Assembly (NCBI GenBank): GCA_964495555.1 | Contig: CAZBWA010000002.1 | Span: 11,781 to 75,780 of the forward strand | DNA length: 64,000 bases | DNA from: VGCC01 sp964495555 | Lineage (GTDB): Bacteria; Actinomycetota; Actinomycetes; S36-B12 | Reading direction: 5' to 3' | In this document: positions 47,373 through 56,576 of the stretch, piece by piece | Layout of the letters: the number at the start of each line of letters is the position of its first letter | How positions within the stretch are numbered: position 1 is the first letter of the stretch | Program-made: the position numbers and the translations under genes | The notes under the pieces: generated by a model | Databases searched by the model: none | Told to the model about the DNA's origin: nothing | What the model saw: only the letters and a program-made list of their open reading frames with translations

Positions 47373-48652
47373 GCGTCGTGCTGCGCGGAGTGCGCCCCTA
47401 TGGCGAGGATCCCGTCGATCTCGTTCTCGATGAGGGGCGCATCGCCGACAGGTGCGCACCGGGACGAGGAGTGGGCGATGACATCGTCGACTGCGACGGC
47501 CTGATCGCCCTGCCCGGCTTCGTCGACCTGCATACCCATCTGCGCGAGCCCGGTCGTGAGGACGCCGAGACGATCGAGTCGGGATCGCGCGCCGCTGCCC
47601 TCGGCGGCTTCACCTGCGTCCACGCCATGGCGAACACGTCGCCCGTCGCAGACACCGCCGGTGTCGTCGAACAGGTATGGCGCCTCGGACAGCGGTGCGG
47701 CCTCGTGGACGTGCGGCCGGTGGGCGCCGTGACCGTCGGTCTTGCAGGTACCCATCTGTCCGAGATCGGTGCCATGGCCCATTCGGCCGCCGCGGTGCGC
47801 GTTTTCAGCGACGACGGCAAGTGCGTGCACGATCCACTGCTCATGCGCCGAGCGCTGGAATACGTGAAGACCTTCGACGGCGTCATCGCCCAGCATGCAC
47901 AGGACCCGCGCCTCACTGAAGACGCGCAGATGAATGAGGGTGCACTGTCCAGCCGACTCGGACTCGCCGGCTGGCCCGCCGTAGCCGAGGAGGCGATCAT
48001 CGCCCGTGACGTGCTCCTCGCCGAGCACGTGGGCTCGCGACTCCACGTGTGCCACGTGTCCACCGCCGGATCGGTGGAGGTGCTGCGCTGGGCCCGACGC
48101 CGCGGGGTCGCGGTCACCGCGGAGGTCACCCCGCACCACCTGCTGCTGACCGAGGAACTCGTCGCCGGATACGACCCCGTGTACAAGGTCAATCCGCCGC
48201 TGCGCGCGCGCGAGGACGTCGAGGCCCTGCGAGCCGCGGTCGCCGACGGCACCATCGACGTGATCGCCACGGACCACGCACCCCACCCGCGCGAGGACAA
48301 GGATTGCGAGTGGGCCGCGGCCGCCATGGGGATGCTCGGACTCCAGACAGCCTTCGGCGTCGTGGTCGAGACCCTGGTGGCACCGGGTGCCTTGACGCTG
48401 CGCGATGTCGCCGAGCGGATGTCTATGGCCCCGGCCCGGATTGGGCGCGTCGCCGGCCAAGGAGAGGATCTGGTCGTGGGCGCGTCGGGCAATGTCACCG
48501 TTGTGGACACCACGTCGCGCACGGAGGTCCGGGCGTCCGCGCTCGCGTCGAAGAGCAGCAACTCCCCGTACGTCGGGATGACGCTGCCCGGTCGTGTCTG
48601 GCACGTCGCCCATGCCGGACGGCTCACCGTCCGTGCGGGGGAGCTCACATGA
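47369..48652 (+). CDS. pyrC: Dihydroorotase (class I)
   Basis: Cyclises carbamoyl-aspartate to dihydroorotate. 427 residues. Metal-binding DLHTHLREPGREDAETI (about 52-68), AMANTSPVAD, EVTPHHLLLT and ATDHAPHPREDK, with no obvious loss of metal ligands. 4-nt overlaps with pyrB and carA. Confidence 0.97.
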   Translation: MSVVLRGVRPYGEDPVDLVLDEGRIADRCAPGRGVGDDIVDCDGLIALPGFVDLHTHLREPGREDAETIESGSRAAALGGFTCVHAMANTSPVADTAGVVEQVWRLGQRCGLVDVRPVGAVTVGLAGTHLSEIGAMAHSAAAVRVFSDDGKCVHDPLLMRRALEYVKTFDGVIAQHAQDPRLTEDAQMNEGALSSRLGLAGWPAVAEEAIIARDVLLAEHVGSRLHVCHVSTAGSVEVLRWARRRGVAVTAEVTPHHLLLTEELVAGYDPVYKVNPPLRAREDVEALRAAVADGTIDVIATDHAPHPREDKDCEWAAAAMGMLGLQTAFGVVVETLVAPGALTLRDVAERMSMAPARIGRVAGQGEDLVVGASGNVTVVDTTSRTEVRASALASKSSNSPYVGMTLPGRVWHVAHAGRLTVRAGELT

Positions 48653-49788
48653 CCGATCGCCAACCGGCCGTGCTCGTGCTCGAGGACGGGCGTGTGATGC
48701 ATGGCTCCTCCTACGGGGCCACCGGAGTCGCCTTCGGCGAGGCCGTGTTCAACACGGGCATGACGGGGTACCAGGAGACGCTGACCGACCCGTCCTATCA
48801 CCGGCAGATCGTGGTGATGACCGCGCCACACATCGGCAACACGGGCGTCAACCCGGAGGACCCGGAGTCCTCGCGCATCTGGGTGGCCGGGTACGTGGTG
48901 CGCGACCCGTCACCGATCGTGTCGAACTGGCGCGCTCGCGGATCGCTGGAGGATCAACTCCGCGACCAGGGGATCGTCGGCATCTGCGAGGTGGACACGC
49001 GTGCCCTGACCCGGCACCTGCGCGACCGCGGTGCCATGCGCATGGGGATCTTCAGTGGCGACGCCGCGGCGCGGCCGCACGGAGAACTGCTCGCGCGGGT
49101 GCAGGAGAGCCCCGGGATGCTCGGAGCGGACCTCACGGGGGACGTCACCACGCACGAGCCCTACGTCGTGGCGGCCATCGGCGAGGAGCGCTTCCGCGTC
49201 GTCGCGGTGGACCTTGGGATCAAGGCGATGACCCCGCACCGCATGGCCGAGCGCGGGATCACCGTGCACGTCGTTCCGGCCACCTGGTCCTGGGAGCAGA
49301 TCGCCGCACTGGCCCCGGACGGGGTCTTCTTCTCGAACGGCCCCGGGGATCCGGCCTCGGCACGCCATGCGGTCGCGGTGATGCAGGGCGCACTGTCCGC
49401 CCGGATTCCCGTCTTCGGTATCTGCTTCGGCAATCAGATCCTGGGCCGCGCCCTGGGGCTGGACACCTACAAGCTGCGCTTCGGTCACCGCGGGATCAAT
49501 CAACCTGTGATGGACCGCTCCACCGGGAAGGTCGAGGTCACCGCGCACAATCATGGTTTCGCAGTCGATGCGCCGCGTGAAGGAACCTTCGATACGCCCT
49601 TCGGACGTGCGCGGGTCTCCCACGTGTGCCTGAACGACGACGTGGTCGAAGGGCTGGAATGCCTCGAGGTCCCCGCGTTCAGCGTGCAGTACCACCCGGA
49701 AGCAGCGGCGGGTCCGCATGACGCGGCGTACCTCTTCGATCGATTCGTCGACCTCATGTCCGTGCGGGGTGCCCATGCCCAGGCGTGA
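48649..49788 (+). CDS. carA: Carbamoyl-phosphate synthase small (glutaminase) subunit
   Basis: Releases ammonia from glutamine for CarB. 379 residues. N-terminal CPSase domain (FNTGMTGYQETLTDPSY) and a C-terminal class I amidotransferase with nucleophile Cys259 in FGICFGNQILG and the catalytic pair in QYHPEAAAGP. The ATG at 48649 overlaps the pyrC stop (ATGA). It overlaps carB by 14 nt. It serves arginine synthesis too, though no arg genes are nearby. Confidence 0.97.
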   Translation: MTDRQPAVLVLEDGRVMHGSSYGATGVAFGEAVFNTGMTGYQETLTDPSYHRQIVVMTAPHIGNTGVNPEDPESSRIWVAGYVVRDPSPIVSNWRARGSLEDQLRDQGIVGICEVDTRALTRHLRDRGAMRMGIFSGDAAARPHGELLARVQESPGMLGADLTGDVTTHEPYVVAAIGEERFRVVAVDLGIKAMTPHRMAERGITVHVVPATWSWEQIAALAPDGVFFSNGPGDPASARHAVAVMQGALSARIPVFGICFGNQILGRALGLDTYKLRFGHRGINQPVMDRSTGKVEVTAHNHGFAVDAPREGTFDTPFGRARVSHVCLNDDVVEGLECLEVPAFSVQYHPEAAAGPHDAAYLFDRFVDLMSVRGAHAQA

Positions 49789-52700
49789 GGACATCCGCAC
49801 CGTCATGGTGATCGGTTCGGGCCCCATCGTCATCGGGCAGGCGTGCGAATTCGACTACTCGGGCACCCAGGCGTGCAGGGTGCTGCGGGCAGAGGGCCTG
49901 CGCGTGGTCCTGGTGAACTCCAACCCGGCGACGATCATGACCGATCCGGAGTTCGCCGATGCGACGTACGTCGAGCCCATCACCCCCGACTACGTCGAAC
50001 GCATCATCGCCAAGGAGCGACCCGATGCTCTGCTGGCGACCCTGGGAGGTCAGACCGCGCTCAATACCGCCATGGCGCTGCACCGCGCGGGCGTGCTGGA
50101 GCGCTACGGGGTGGAGCTGATCGGCGCGGATGTCGAGGCAATCGAGCGGGGGGAGAACCGGGAGCGGTTCAAGGCCATCGTCGAGTCGATCGGCGCCGAG
50201 AGCGCGCGCTCGGCGATCTGCCATTCGATGGAGGAATGCCTCAACGCCGTGGTGGACCTCGGCTACCCGGTGGTGGTCCGACCCTCCTTCACCATGGGGG
50301 GCGCGGGATCGGGGATCGCCTACGACGAGGCGGACCTGCGGCGCATCGCGGGTGCCGGCCTCCAGGCGAGTCCCACCACCGAGGTGCTGCTCGAGGAATC
50401 CATCATCGGGTGGAAGGAGTACGAGCTGGAGTTGATGCGCGACCACAAGGACAACGTGGTCGTGATCTGCTCCATCGAGAACCTCGACCCCATGGGCGTG
50501 CACACCGGGGACTCGATCACCGTCGCTCCGGCGCTCACCCTGACCGATCGCGAGTACCAGCACATGCGCGACGTCGGGATCGCGATCATCCGTGCGGTGG
50601 GCGTGGACACGGGTGGCTGCAATATCCAGTTCGCGATCAACCCGCTCGACGGTCGCATGATCGTGATCGAGATGAACCCCCGCGTATCGCGTTCCTCCGC
50701 CCTCGCCTCGAAGGCCACCGGGTTCCCCATCGCCAAGATCGCGGCCCGACTGGCCATCGGATACTCCCTCGACGAGATCCCCAACGACATCACCCGCAAG
50801 ACACCCGCCTCGTTCGAGCCGACGCTGGACTACATCGTGGTGAAGGTTCCGCGTTTCGCGTTCGAGAAGTTCCCGGGTGCTGACACAACTCTCACCACCA
50901 CGATGAAGAGCGTCGGCGAGGCGATGGCCATCGGGCGCTCCTTCCCCGAGGCGTTACAGAAGGCGTTGCGCTCACTCGAGAACCGCAGCGCGGTCTTCGC
51001 GTGGCCGGCGTCTCGAGTCGAGATCGACGTCGCGGATGCGCTCGTGCGCATGCGGCGACCGCACGATGGCCGGCTCTCCTTGGTGCAGCAGGCGCTGTGG
51101 GCCGGCGCGGGCATCGACGCCGTCCACGAGGCGACGCGGATCGATCCGTGGTTCCTCGAGCAGATCGTGCGCATCAACGACGAGGCCGACCGGATCCGCT
51201 CCGCTCCGAGCCTCGACGCACCCCTCCTGCGCTCCGCCAAGCGAATGGGGTTCTCCGACGCACAGATCGGACTCCTCCGCGCCCTCTCGGAGCATGAGGT
51301 GCGCGAGCTTCGCCATGCCCTCGGAGTCCGCCCGGTCTACAAGACCGTGGACACCTGCGCGGCGGAGTTCGAGGCACACACCCCCTACCACTACTCCTGC
51401 TACGACGAGGAGAACGAGGCCCTGCCCGCGGATCGACCCAAGGTGATCATCCTGGGCTCGGGACCCAATCGCATCGGGCAAGGCATCGAGTTCGACTACT
51501 CGTGTGTGCACGCTGCTCTCACGTTGAAGGACGCCGGGTTCGAGACGATCATGGTGAACTGCAACCCCGAGACCGTCTCCACCGACTACGACACCTCCGA
51601 TCGCCTCTACTTCGAGCCGCTCACGCTGGAAGACGTACTCGAGATCGTCCATCTCGAACAGGGTGCGGGGCAGTTGGCCGGCGTGGTGGTGCAGCTCGGC
51701 GGGCAGACGCCCCTGGGTCTGGCCCAGGCGCTGGAGGACGCGGGAGTCCCCATCGTCGGCACCCCGCCGCGCGCGATCCACCTCGCCGAGGAACGTGGCG
51801 CATTCGGTGCCGTGCTGGCCGAAGCGGGCCTGCCGGCGCCTGCGCACGGGACGGCACGATCGTTCGAGGAGGCGCGTGGCATCGCCGACCGGGTGGGCTA
51901 CCCGGTTCTGGTCCGGCCCAGTTACGTGCTGGGTGGGCGCGGGATGGAGATCGTCTACGACGAGTCGATGCTCGCCAGTTACCTGGAGCGCGCGACCACG
52001 GTCAATCCGGACCATCCCGTCCTGGTCGACAGGTTCCTCGACGACGCGGTCGAGATCGACGTGGATGCCCTCTATGACGGCCACGACCTGTATCTGGCCG
52101 GTGTCATGGAGCACATCGAGGAGGCGGGCATCCATTCGGGTGACTCGGCGTGCGCGCTGCCGCCCATCACGCTCGACGCCGCCGAGATCGCACGCATCCG
52201 CGAGTCCACGCGCGCCATCGCTGCGGGGGTGGGAGTGCGGGGTCTGCTCAACGTCCAGTTCGCCTTGGCCGACGGCACCCTCTATGTCCTGGAGGCCAAC
52301 CCCCGTGCCTCGCGCACGGTGCCGTTCGTGTCCAAGGCGACCGGCGTGCACGTGGCCAAGGCGGCGGCGCGCATCATGCTCGGCACGTCCATCGCGCAGT
52401 TGCGCGACGAGGGATTCCTGCCCGCCTCGGGGGACGGGGCGACCCTGCCTGCCGGGGCGCCGGTGGCGGTCAAGGAAGCGGTCCTCCCGTTCGGCCGGTT
52501 CCACGGCGTCGACACCGTCCTGGGTCCGGAGATGCGTTCGACGGGCGAGGTGATGGGACTCGACGACACCTTCGGCATCGCGTTCGCCAAGTCCCAGGAG
52601 GCCGCTTTCAGCGGTGGGTTGCCCACCGAGGGGACGGTCTTCGTGTCCCTCGCCGACCGGGACAAGGCGCAGGGGGTGGATGCGGTGCGCCGGCTGGCCG

Positions 52701-53068
52701 ATGCCGGATTCCGCATCCTCGCGACATCCGGGACCGCGGACGTCCTGCGGGAGCAGGGGATCGCCGTCGACGTCGTTCGCAAGCAGCACGAGGGTCGCGG
52801 TCCGAAAGGCGAACCGACGACGGTCGACGCGATCATGGCCGGCGAGGTCGACCTGATCGTCAACACCCCGTATGGGGTGGGCCCCCGTGTGGACGGCTAC
52901 GAGATCCGCACGGCGGCCGTGGTGAAGGGCATCCCGTCGATCACGACCGTCCAGGGCCTAGCCGCTGCGGCCGCAGGAATCGAATCGCTGCGCTCGGCCA
53001 CCCCGGGAGTACGGTCGCTGCAGGAACACGCCGCCACGCTGGCGGAGTTGCGCGCTCGGGAGGGCTGA
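49775..53068 (+). CDS. carB: Carbamoyl-phosphate synthase large subunit
   Basis: Makes carbamoyl phosphate from bicarbonate, ammonia and two ATP. 1097 residues: two homologous ATP-grasp halves (IGSGPIVIGQACEFDYSG near the start; ILGSGPNRIGQGIEFDYS in the middle, about 560), an oligomerisation region, and a C-terminal MGS-like allosteric domain (about 950-1085). The ATG at 49775 is chosen for MPRREDIRTVMVIG; an in-frame start further inside carA is not needed. The stop shares one base with pyrK (TGATG). Confidence 0.97.
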   Translation: MPRREDIRTVMVIGSGPIVIGQACEFDYSGTQACRVLRAEGLRVVLVNSNPATIMTDPEFADATYVEPITPDYVERIIAKERPDALLATLGGQTALNTAMALHRAGVLERYGVELIGADVEAIERGENRERFKAIVESIGAESARSAICHSMEECLNAVVDLGYPVVVRPSFTMGGAGSGIAYDEADLRRIAGAGLQASPTTEVLLEESIIGWKEYELELMRDHKDNVVVICSIENLDPMGVHTGDSITVAPALTLTDREYQHMRDVGIAIIRAVGVDTGGCNIQFAINPLDGRMIVIEMNPRVSRSSALASKATGFPIAKIAARLAIGYSLDEIPNDITRKTPASFEPTLDYIVVKVPRFAFEKFPGADTTLTTTMKSVGEAMAIGRSFPEALQKALRSLENRSAVFAWPASRVEIDVADALVRMRRPHDGRLSLVQQALWAGAGIDAVHEATRIDPWFLEQIVRINDEADRIRSAPSLDAPLLRSAKRMGFSDAQIGLLRALSEHEVRELRHALGVRPVYKTVDTCAAEFEAHTPYHYSCYDEENEALPADRPKVIILGSGPNRIGQGIEFDYSCVHAALTLKDAGFETIMVNCNPETVSTDYDTSDRLYFEPLTLEDVLEIVHLEQGAGQLAGVVVQLGGQTPLGLAQALEDAGVPIVGTPPRAIHLAEERGAFGAVLAEAGLPAPAHGTARSFEEARGIADRVGYPVLVRPSYVLGGRGMEIVYDESMLASYLERATTVNPDHPVLVDRFLDDAVEIDVDALYDGHDLYLAGVMEHIEEAGIHSGDSACALPPITLDAAEIARIRESTRAIAAGVGVRGLLNVQFALADGTLYVLEANPRASRTVPFVSKATGVHVAKAAARIMLGTSIAQLRDEGFLPASGDGATLPAGAPVAVKEAVLPFGRFHGVDTVLGPEMRSTGEVMGLDDTFGIAFAKSQEAAFSGGLPTEGTVFVSLADRDKAQGVDAVRRLADAGFRILATSGTADVLREQGIAVDVVRKQHEGRGPKGEPTTVDAIMAGEVDLIVNTPYGVGPRVDGYEIRTAAVVKGIPSITTVQGLAAAAAGIESLRSATPGVRSLQEHAATLAELRAREG

Positions 53069-53916
53069 TGCCGCACCAGATCACGGGGGAGGTCCTCGAC
53101 GTCCGTCGCGCAGGCGCGTACCACGTCCTCTCCCTGACGGCGCCCGGCATTGCCGAGGATGCGCAACCCGGTCATTTCGTGACCGTGTCCATGGGGGGAC
53201 CCGAGTCCTCCATGCTCCTGCGACGTGCCTTCGCCATCCACCAGGTGCAGTCGCGGGGCGTGTACGGCGGGACCCTGGAGATCGTCGTCTCCCCCCACGG
53301 CATGGGCACCCGGTGGCTGGCCGATCGGAGGCGGCACGACCAACTCAGCATCGTCGGACCGCTCGGGCGCCCGTTCTCCATCCCCACCCGGCGTGTGTCC
53401 TGCGTGCTGGTGGGCGGGGGATACGGCTCGGCGCCACTGTTCATGCTCGCCGAACAACTCCGCGACCGCGGATGTCGGGTCGACGTGCTCATCGGCGCGG
53501 CAACCGAAGAGAAGTTGTTCGGTGTGCTCGATCTCAAGCGCCTGTCGTCCTCCATCACGGTCACGACCGAGGACGGATCGTCGGGAGTCCGTGGACGGGT
53601 GACAGATGAACTCCCCGAGATGATCGAGCGTTCCTCGGCGGACATCGTCTACGCCTGCGGTCCCATGGGGATGTTGAGCGCGGTGTCCGCGATCACCGCC
53701 CAGCGGCGCGTCTTCACCCAGTGCTCGGTCGAGGAATCCATGGCGTGCGGCATCGGTGTGTGCATGACCTGCGTCCTCCCCGTCATCGGAGATGACGGCG
53801 TGACGCGCATGGTGCGCTCGTGCGTCGAAGGTCCGACGCTGCGCGGCGATCGTGTGCGCTGGGCCGAGGTGGGGACCGTCCCCGCGGATACCTGGGGGGC
53901 GGCGGAGGTCACATGA
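53068..53916 (+). CDS. pyrK: Dihydroorotate dehydrogenase electron-transfer subunit PyrK
   Basis: FAD and 2Fe-2S subunit linking class 1B PyrD to NAD. 282 residues: ferredoxin-reductase-like FAD domain (PGHFVTVSMG; LLRRAFAIHQ), NAD-binding region with VLVGGGYGSAPLFML, and a C-terminal cluster motif (Cys about 227, 232, 235 and 252 in ACGIGVCMTC and RSCVEGP). Coupled to carB by TGATG and to pyrD by ATGA. Its presence marks the neighbouring PyrD as NAD-linked rather than quinone-linked. Confidence 0.93.
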   Translation: MPHQITGEVLDVRRAGAYHVLSLTAPGIAEDAQPGHFVTVSMGGPESSMLLRRAFAIHQVQSRGVYGGTLEIVVSPHGMGTRWLADRRRHDQLSIVGPLGRPFSIPTRRVSCVLVGGGYGSAPLFMLAEQLRDRGCRVDVLIGAATEEKLFGVLDLKRLSSSITVTTEDGSSGVRGRVTDELPEMIERSSADIVYACGPMGMLSAVSAITAQRRVFTQCSVEESMACGIGVCMTCVLPVIGDDGVTRMVRSCVEGPTLRGDRVRWAEVGTVPADTWGAAEVT

Positions 53917-54995
53917 CCCGCGCCATCATCGGCTTCGGGGGAGGAGACGCGTCCGCGCCAACCCCCCGCGCGAACATGTCCACGGATCTCGCGGGCGTCG
54001 ACTTGCCCAGCCCCATCCTCACCGCCTCCGGCTGCGCCGCAGCCGGCAAGGAGCTCGACTCCTATTTCGACATCACCGCGATCGGCGGGATCATCACCAA
54101 GAGCATCATGCTGAAGCCACGGGCCGGTCGCCCGACACCGCGCATGGCGGAGACACCCAGCGGCATGCTCAACTCCATCGGACTCCAGGGGCCGGGGATC
54201 GAGTCCTTCATCGAGAACGACCTCGCCTGGCTCGAGCAGCGGGGTGCCCGCACGATCGTGTCGATCGCGGGGGAGACCGTGGACGAGTACGGGAAACTGG
54301 CGCAGAAACTGCGCAATGTCGGGGGCTTCGACGCACTCGAGGTCAATATCTCCTGCCCCAATGTCGCCGACCGCGGTCTGGTGTTCGCCTGCAACGCCGA
54401 CTCCGCGGCGTCCGTCATCCAGGCGGTCCGGCGCAATAGTGATGGACGCACGCCGATATTCGCCAAGCTCTCCCCGGACGTCACCAGCATCGTCGACATC
54501 GCCGACGCGGTGGTGCGCGCGGGTGCGGCGGGCGTCACCCTGATCAACACGCTGCTCGGGATGGTGATCGACACCGACACCATGCGTCCGGCCCTCGCGG
54601 GGATCACGGGTGGGCTCTCGGGACCCGCCATCCGGCCCGTCGCTGTGCGCTGCGTGTTCCAGATCCGCCAGGCATTCCCGAACCTCCCGATCATCGGGGC
54701 GGGCGGAGTCCGCACCGGACAGGACGCCCTGGAGTTCCTGCTCGCGGGGGCCACGGCCGTCTCGGTCGGTACGAGCATCTTCAACGACCCCTCGGCGCCG
54801 ATGCGTATCCACAACGAACTGGCGCACCTGGTGGCCGAGCGCGGGTTCACCCGCGTCTCCGATGTGATCGGACACGCGCATCGTGCTTCGGACGAGGTCG
54901 TCACAGAGGCCCAGGTGGAGGCGGATGAGCCAGCGCCACCATCGCCACCTGTGGACTTCGACGACGACCTCGCCGCGTGGGACTTCATCAAGTAA
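53913..54995 (+). CDS. pyrD: Dihydroorotate dehydrogenase, catalytic subunit (class 1B)
   Basis: Oxidises dihydroorotate to orotate; soluble FMN TIM barrel. 360 residues. PILTASGCAAAGKE, ITKSIMLKPRAGRPTPR, NSIGLQGPG, the class 1 catalytic Cys in EVNISCPN, and IIGAGGVRTGQDALEFLLAGA. ATG 53913 overlaps pyrK; the first 21 residues are poor in motifs and an internal ATG at 53976 (MSTDLAGV) is an alternative start. An acidic C-terminal extension of about 35 residues follows the barrel and is unusual for the family. Confidence 0.94.
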   Translation: MTRAIIGFGGGDASAPTPRANMSTDLAGVDLPSPILTASGCAAAGKELDSYFDITAIGGIITKSIMLKPRAGRPTPRMAETPSGMLNSIGLQGPGIESFIENDLAWLEQRGARTIVSIAGETVDEYGKLAQKLRNVGGFDALEVNISCPNVADRGLVFACNADSAASVIQAVRRNSDGRTPIFAKLSPDVTSIVDIADAVVRAGAAGVTLINTLLGMVIDTDTMRPALAGITGGLSGPAIRPVAVRCVFQIRQAFPNLPIIGAGGVRTGQDALEFLLAGATAVSVGTSIFNDPSAPMRIHNELAHLVAERGFTRVSDVIGHAHRASDEVVTEAQVEADEPAPPSPPVDFDDDLAAWDFIK

Positions 54996-55690
54996 TGAGT
55001 GTGATCGCACCCATCGCGGTGGCATTGGATGCTCCGGACCTGTCGACGATGATCGCCTGGGCTCGTGCCGTGGGCCCGCACGTCGACACCGTGAAGGTCG
55101 GCCTCGAGGCGTACTGCCGTGACGGTGCGGCAGCGGTGCACCGAGCGCGTGAGGCCGCACCCAACTGCCGACTCTTCCTCGATCTGAAGTTGCACGACAT
55201 TCCCGCCACCGTCGCGGGCGCCTCCCGCGCCGTCGCTGGGTTGCGTCCTGACTTCCTCACGGTGCACGCCGGAGGTGGAGCGGCGATGGTGGCTGCCGCG
55301 GCTGATGCCCTGCCGGATACGCGCGTCACGGCGGTGACAGTCCTGACCAGCCTCACCGATGCCGATCTCGTGGCGCTCGGTATCGACGGGCCGTCGGTCT
55401 CCGCGGCAGTCCGGTGGGCGAGTCTGGCCGTCGATGCCGGTGCGCGGGCCGTCGTGTGCTCGCCGCTCGAGGTCGCCGCGATCCGTGCAGCCGTCGGGCC
55501 CGCGATCACCCTGATCACGCCGGGCGTGCGACCCGCGGGCGCGGAGGCCCAGGATCAGGCACGCGTCACGACACCCGAGCAGGCGCTCGACCTGGGCGCC
55601 GACCTCCTCGTGATCGGGCGCCCCATCACGGGTGCGTCGGATCCCGGTATCGCAGCCGCGGAACTCGCGCGCAGTCTGGGGATGCGATGA
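54995..55690 (+). CDS. pyrF: Orotidine 5'-phosphate decarboxylase
   Basis: Decarboxylates OMP to UMP. 231 residues, bacterial group I type with the active-site motif FLDLKLHDIPATV (about 61-73), VTVLTSLTDADL, ITPGVRPAG and VIGRPITGASDP. The ATG shares one base with the pyrD TAA stop; a GTG 6 nt later is possible. Its stop overlaps gmk directly, leaving no room for the mIHF gene that often lies here in actinobacteria. Confidence 0.96.
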   Translation: MSVIAPIAVALDAPDLSTMIAWARAVGPHVDTVKVGLEAYCRDGAAAVHRAREAAPNCRLFLDLKLHDIPATVAGASRAVAGLRPDFLTVHAGGGAAMVAAAADALPDTRVTAVTVLTSLTDADLVALGIDGPSVSAAVRWASLAVDAGARAVVCSPLEVAAIRAAVGPAITLITPGVRPAGAEAQDQARVTTPEQALDLGADLLVIGRPITGASDPGIAAAELARSLGMR

Positions 55691-56244
55691 GCGCCCCCCT
55701 CGTCGTCGTCTCCGGACCCTCGGGTGTGGGCAAGTCCACTGTGGTCGCCGAGGCGCTGCGCCAGAACCCGAATCTGTGGCTCTCGGTGTCGGCGACGACG
55801 CGCGCGCCACGACCGGGTGAGATCGACGGTCGGCACTACCACTTCGTCACCGACGCGGAGTTCGATCGCATGGTCGAGTCCGACGAGTTGCTGGAGTGGG
55901 CGCGGTACGCGGGGCACCGTTACGGGACGCCGCGTGAGGGAGTCCGGCGTCACCGCGCCGAGGGGCGCCCGGTGATCCTCGAGATCGAGGTCCAGGGTGC
56001 GCGTCAGGTGCGGGCGACCGTCCCCGATGCCCTCCTGGTCTTCATCGAGCCGCCCTCGATGGCTGTCCTCGAGGAGAGGTTGACCGCCCGGGGGACTGAG
56101 TCCGAGGCCGATCGGGAGCGCCGCCTCACGGTGGCTCGCGAGGAGATGGCCGAGGCGGCGGCGTTCGATCATCGCCTCGTGAACGATGACGTGGCCGCGT
56201 GCGCGCGTGCCCTGCTCGCCTTGGTAGACTCCTGGTCCCCGTGA
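55687..56244 (+). CDS. gmk: Guanylate kinase
   Basis: Phosphorylates GMP to GDP. 185 residues. P-loop GPSGVGKSTV (about 10-19), SVSATTRAPRPGEIDGRHYHFV, LLEWARYAGHRYGTP and ILEIEVQGARQV are standard. The ATG at 55687 overlaps the pyrF stop (ATGA), making a purine enzyme the last gene of the pyrimidine operon. A TAGACT near its 3' end may serve rpoZ. Confidence 0.97.
   Translation: MSAPLVVVSGPSGVGKSTVVAEALRQNPNLWLSVSATTRAPRPGEIDGRHYHFVTDAEFDRMVESDELLEWARYAGHRYGTPREGVRRHRAEGRPVILEIEVQGARQVRATVPDALLVFIEPPSMAVLEERLTARGTESEADRERRLTVAREEMAEAAAFDHRLVNDDVAACARALLALVDSWSP
56225..56230 (+). promoter_or_regulatory. Possible -10 (TAGACT) for rpoZ-coaBC
   Basis: TAGACT inside the last codons of gmk. The predicted leader of about 36 nt contains GAAGGA before the rpoZ GTG. 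Motif-based only. Confidence 0.35.
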
Positions 56245-56272
56245 GGGAATCCCCCTGCAGATTGAAGGACCC

Positions 56273-56566
56273 GTGAGCAGCACGCAGCCCGAGGGCATCA
56301 CCTACCCGTCGATCGATGGGCTCCTGGAGAAGACGGACTCCAAGTACTCGCTCGTGATCTACGCAGCGAAGCGCGCCCGTCAGATCAACGCGTACTACTC
56401 CCAGCTGAGTGAGGGATTGCTCGAATACGTGGGGCCGCTCGTGGAGACCTACGTCCAGGAGAAGCCGCTGTCGATCGCCATGCGCGAGATCGATGCCGGG
56501 CTGCTCACCTCCGAGCCCTTCGATCCGCTCGCACCGGCCCCCGTGGCCGCCGAAAGCGACGACTAG
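56273..56566 (+). CDS. rpoZ: RNA polymerase omega subunit
   Basis: Small RNA polymerase subunit aiding assembly. 97 residues with the conserved DSKYSLVIYAAKRARQINAYY core (about 22-42) and EKPLSIAMREI, in the longer actinobacterial form. GTG start after GAAGGA. Follows gmk by 28 nt as in most actinobacteria; coaBC starts 10 nt later. Confidence 0.95.
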   Translation: MSSTQPEGITYPSIDGLLEKTDSKYSLVIYAAKRARQINAYYSQLSEGLLEYVGPLVETYVQEKPLSIAMREIDAGLLTSEPFDPLAPAPVAAESDD

Positions 56567-56576
56567 ACCCCTCGCC

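Noticed and set aside
50972..52789. A 605-codon open frame antisense to carB
   Set aside because: Composition of a shadow frame, with no start context and no motifs; carB covers the region fully.
56564..56576. TAGACC before coaBC as a -10
   Set aside because: It lacks the conserved final T and has a 7-nt spacer; coaBC is more likely read from the rpoZ promoter.
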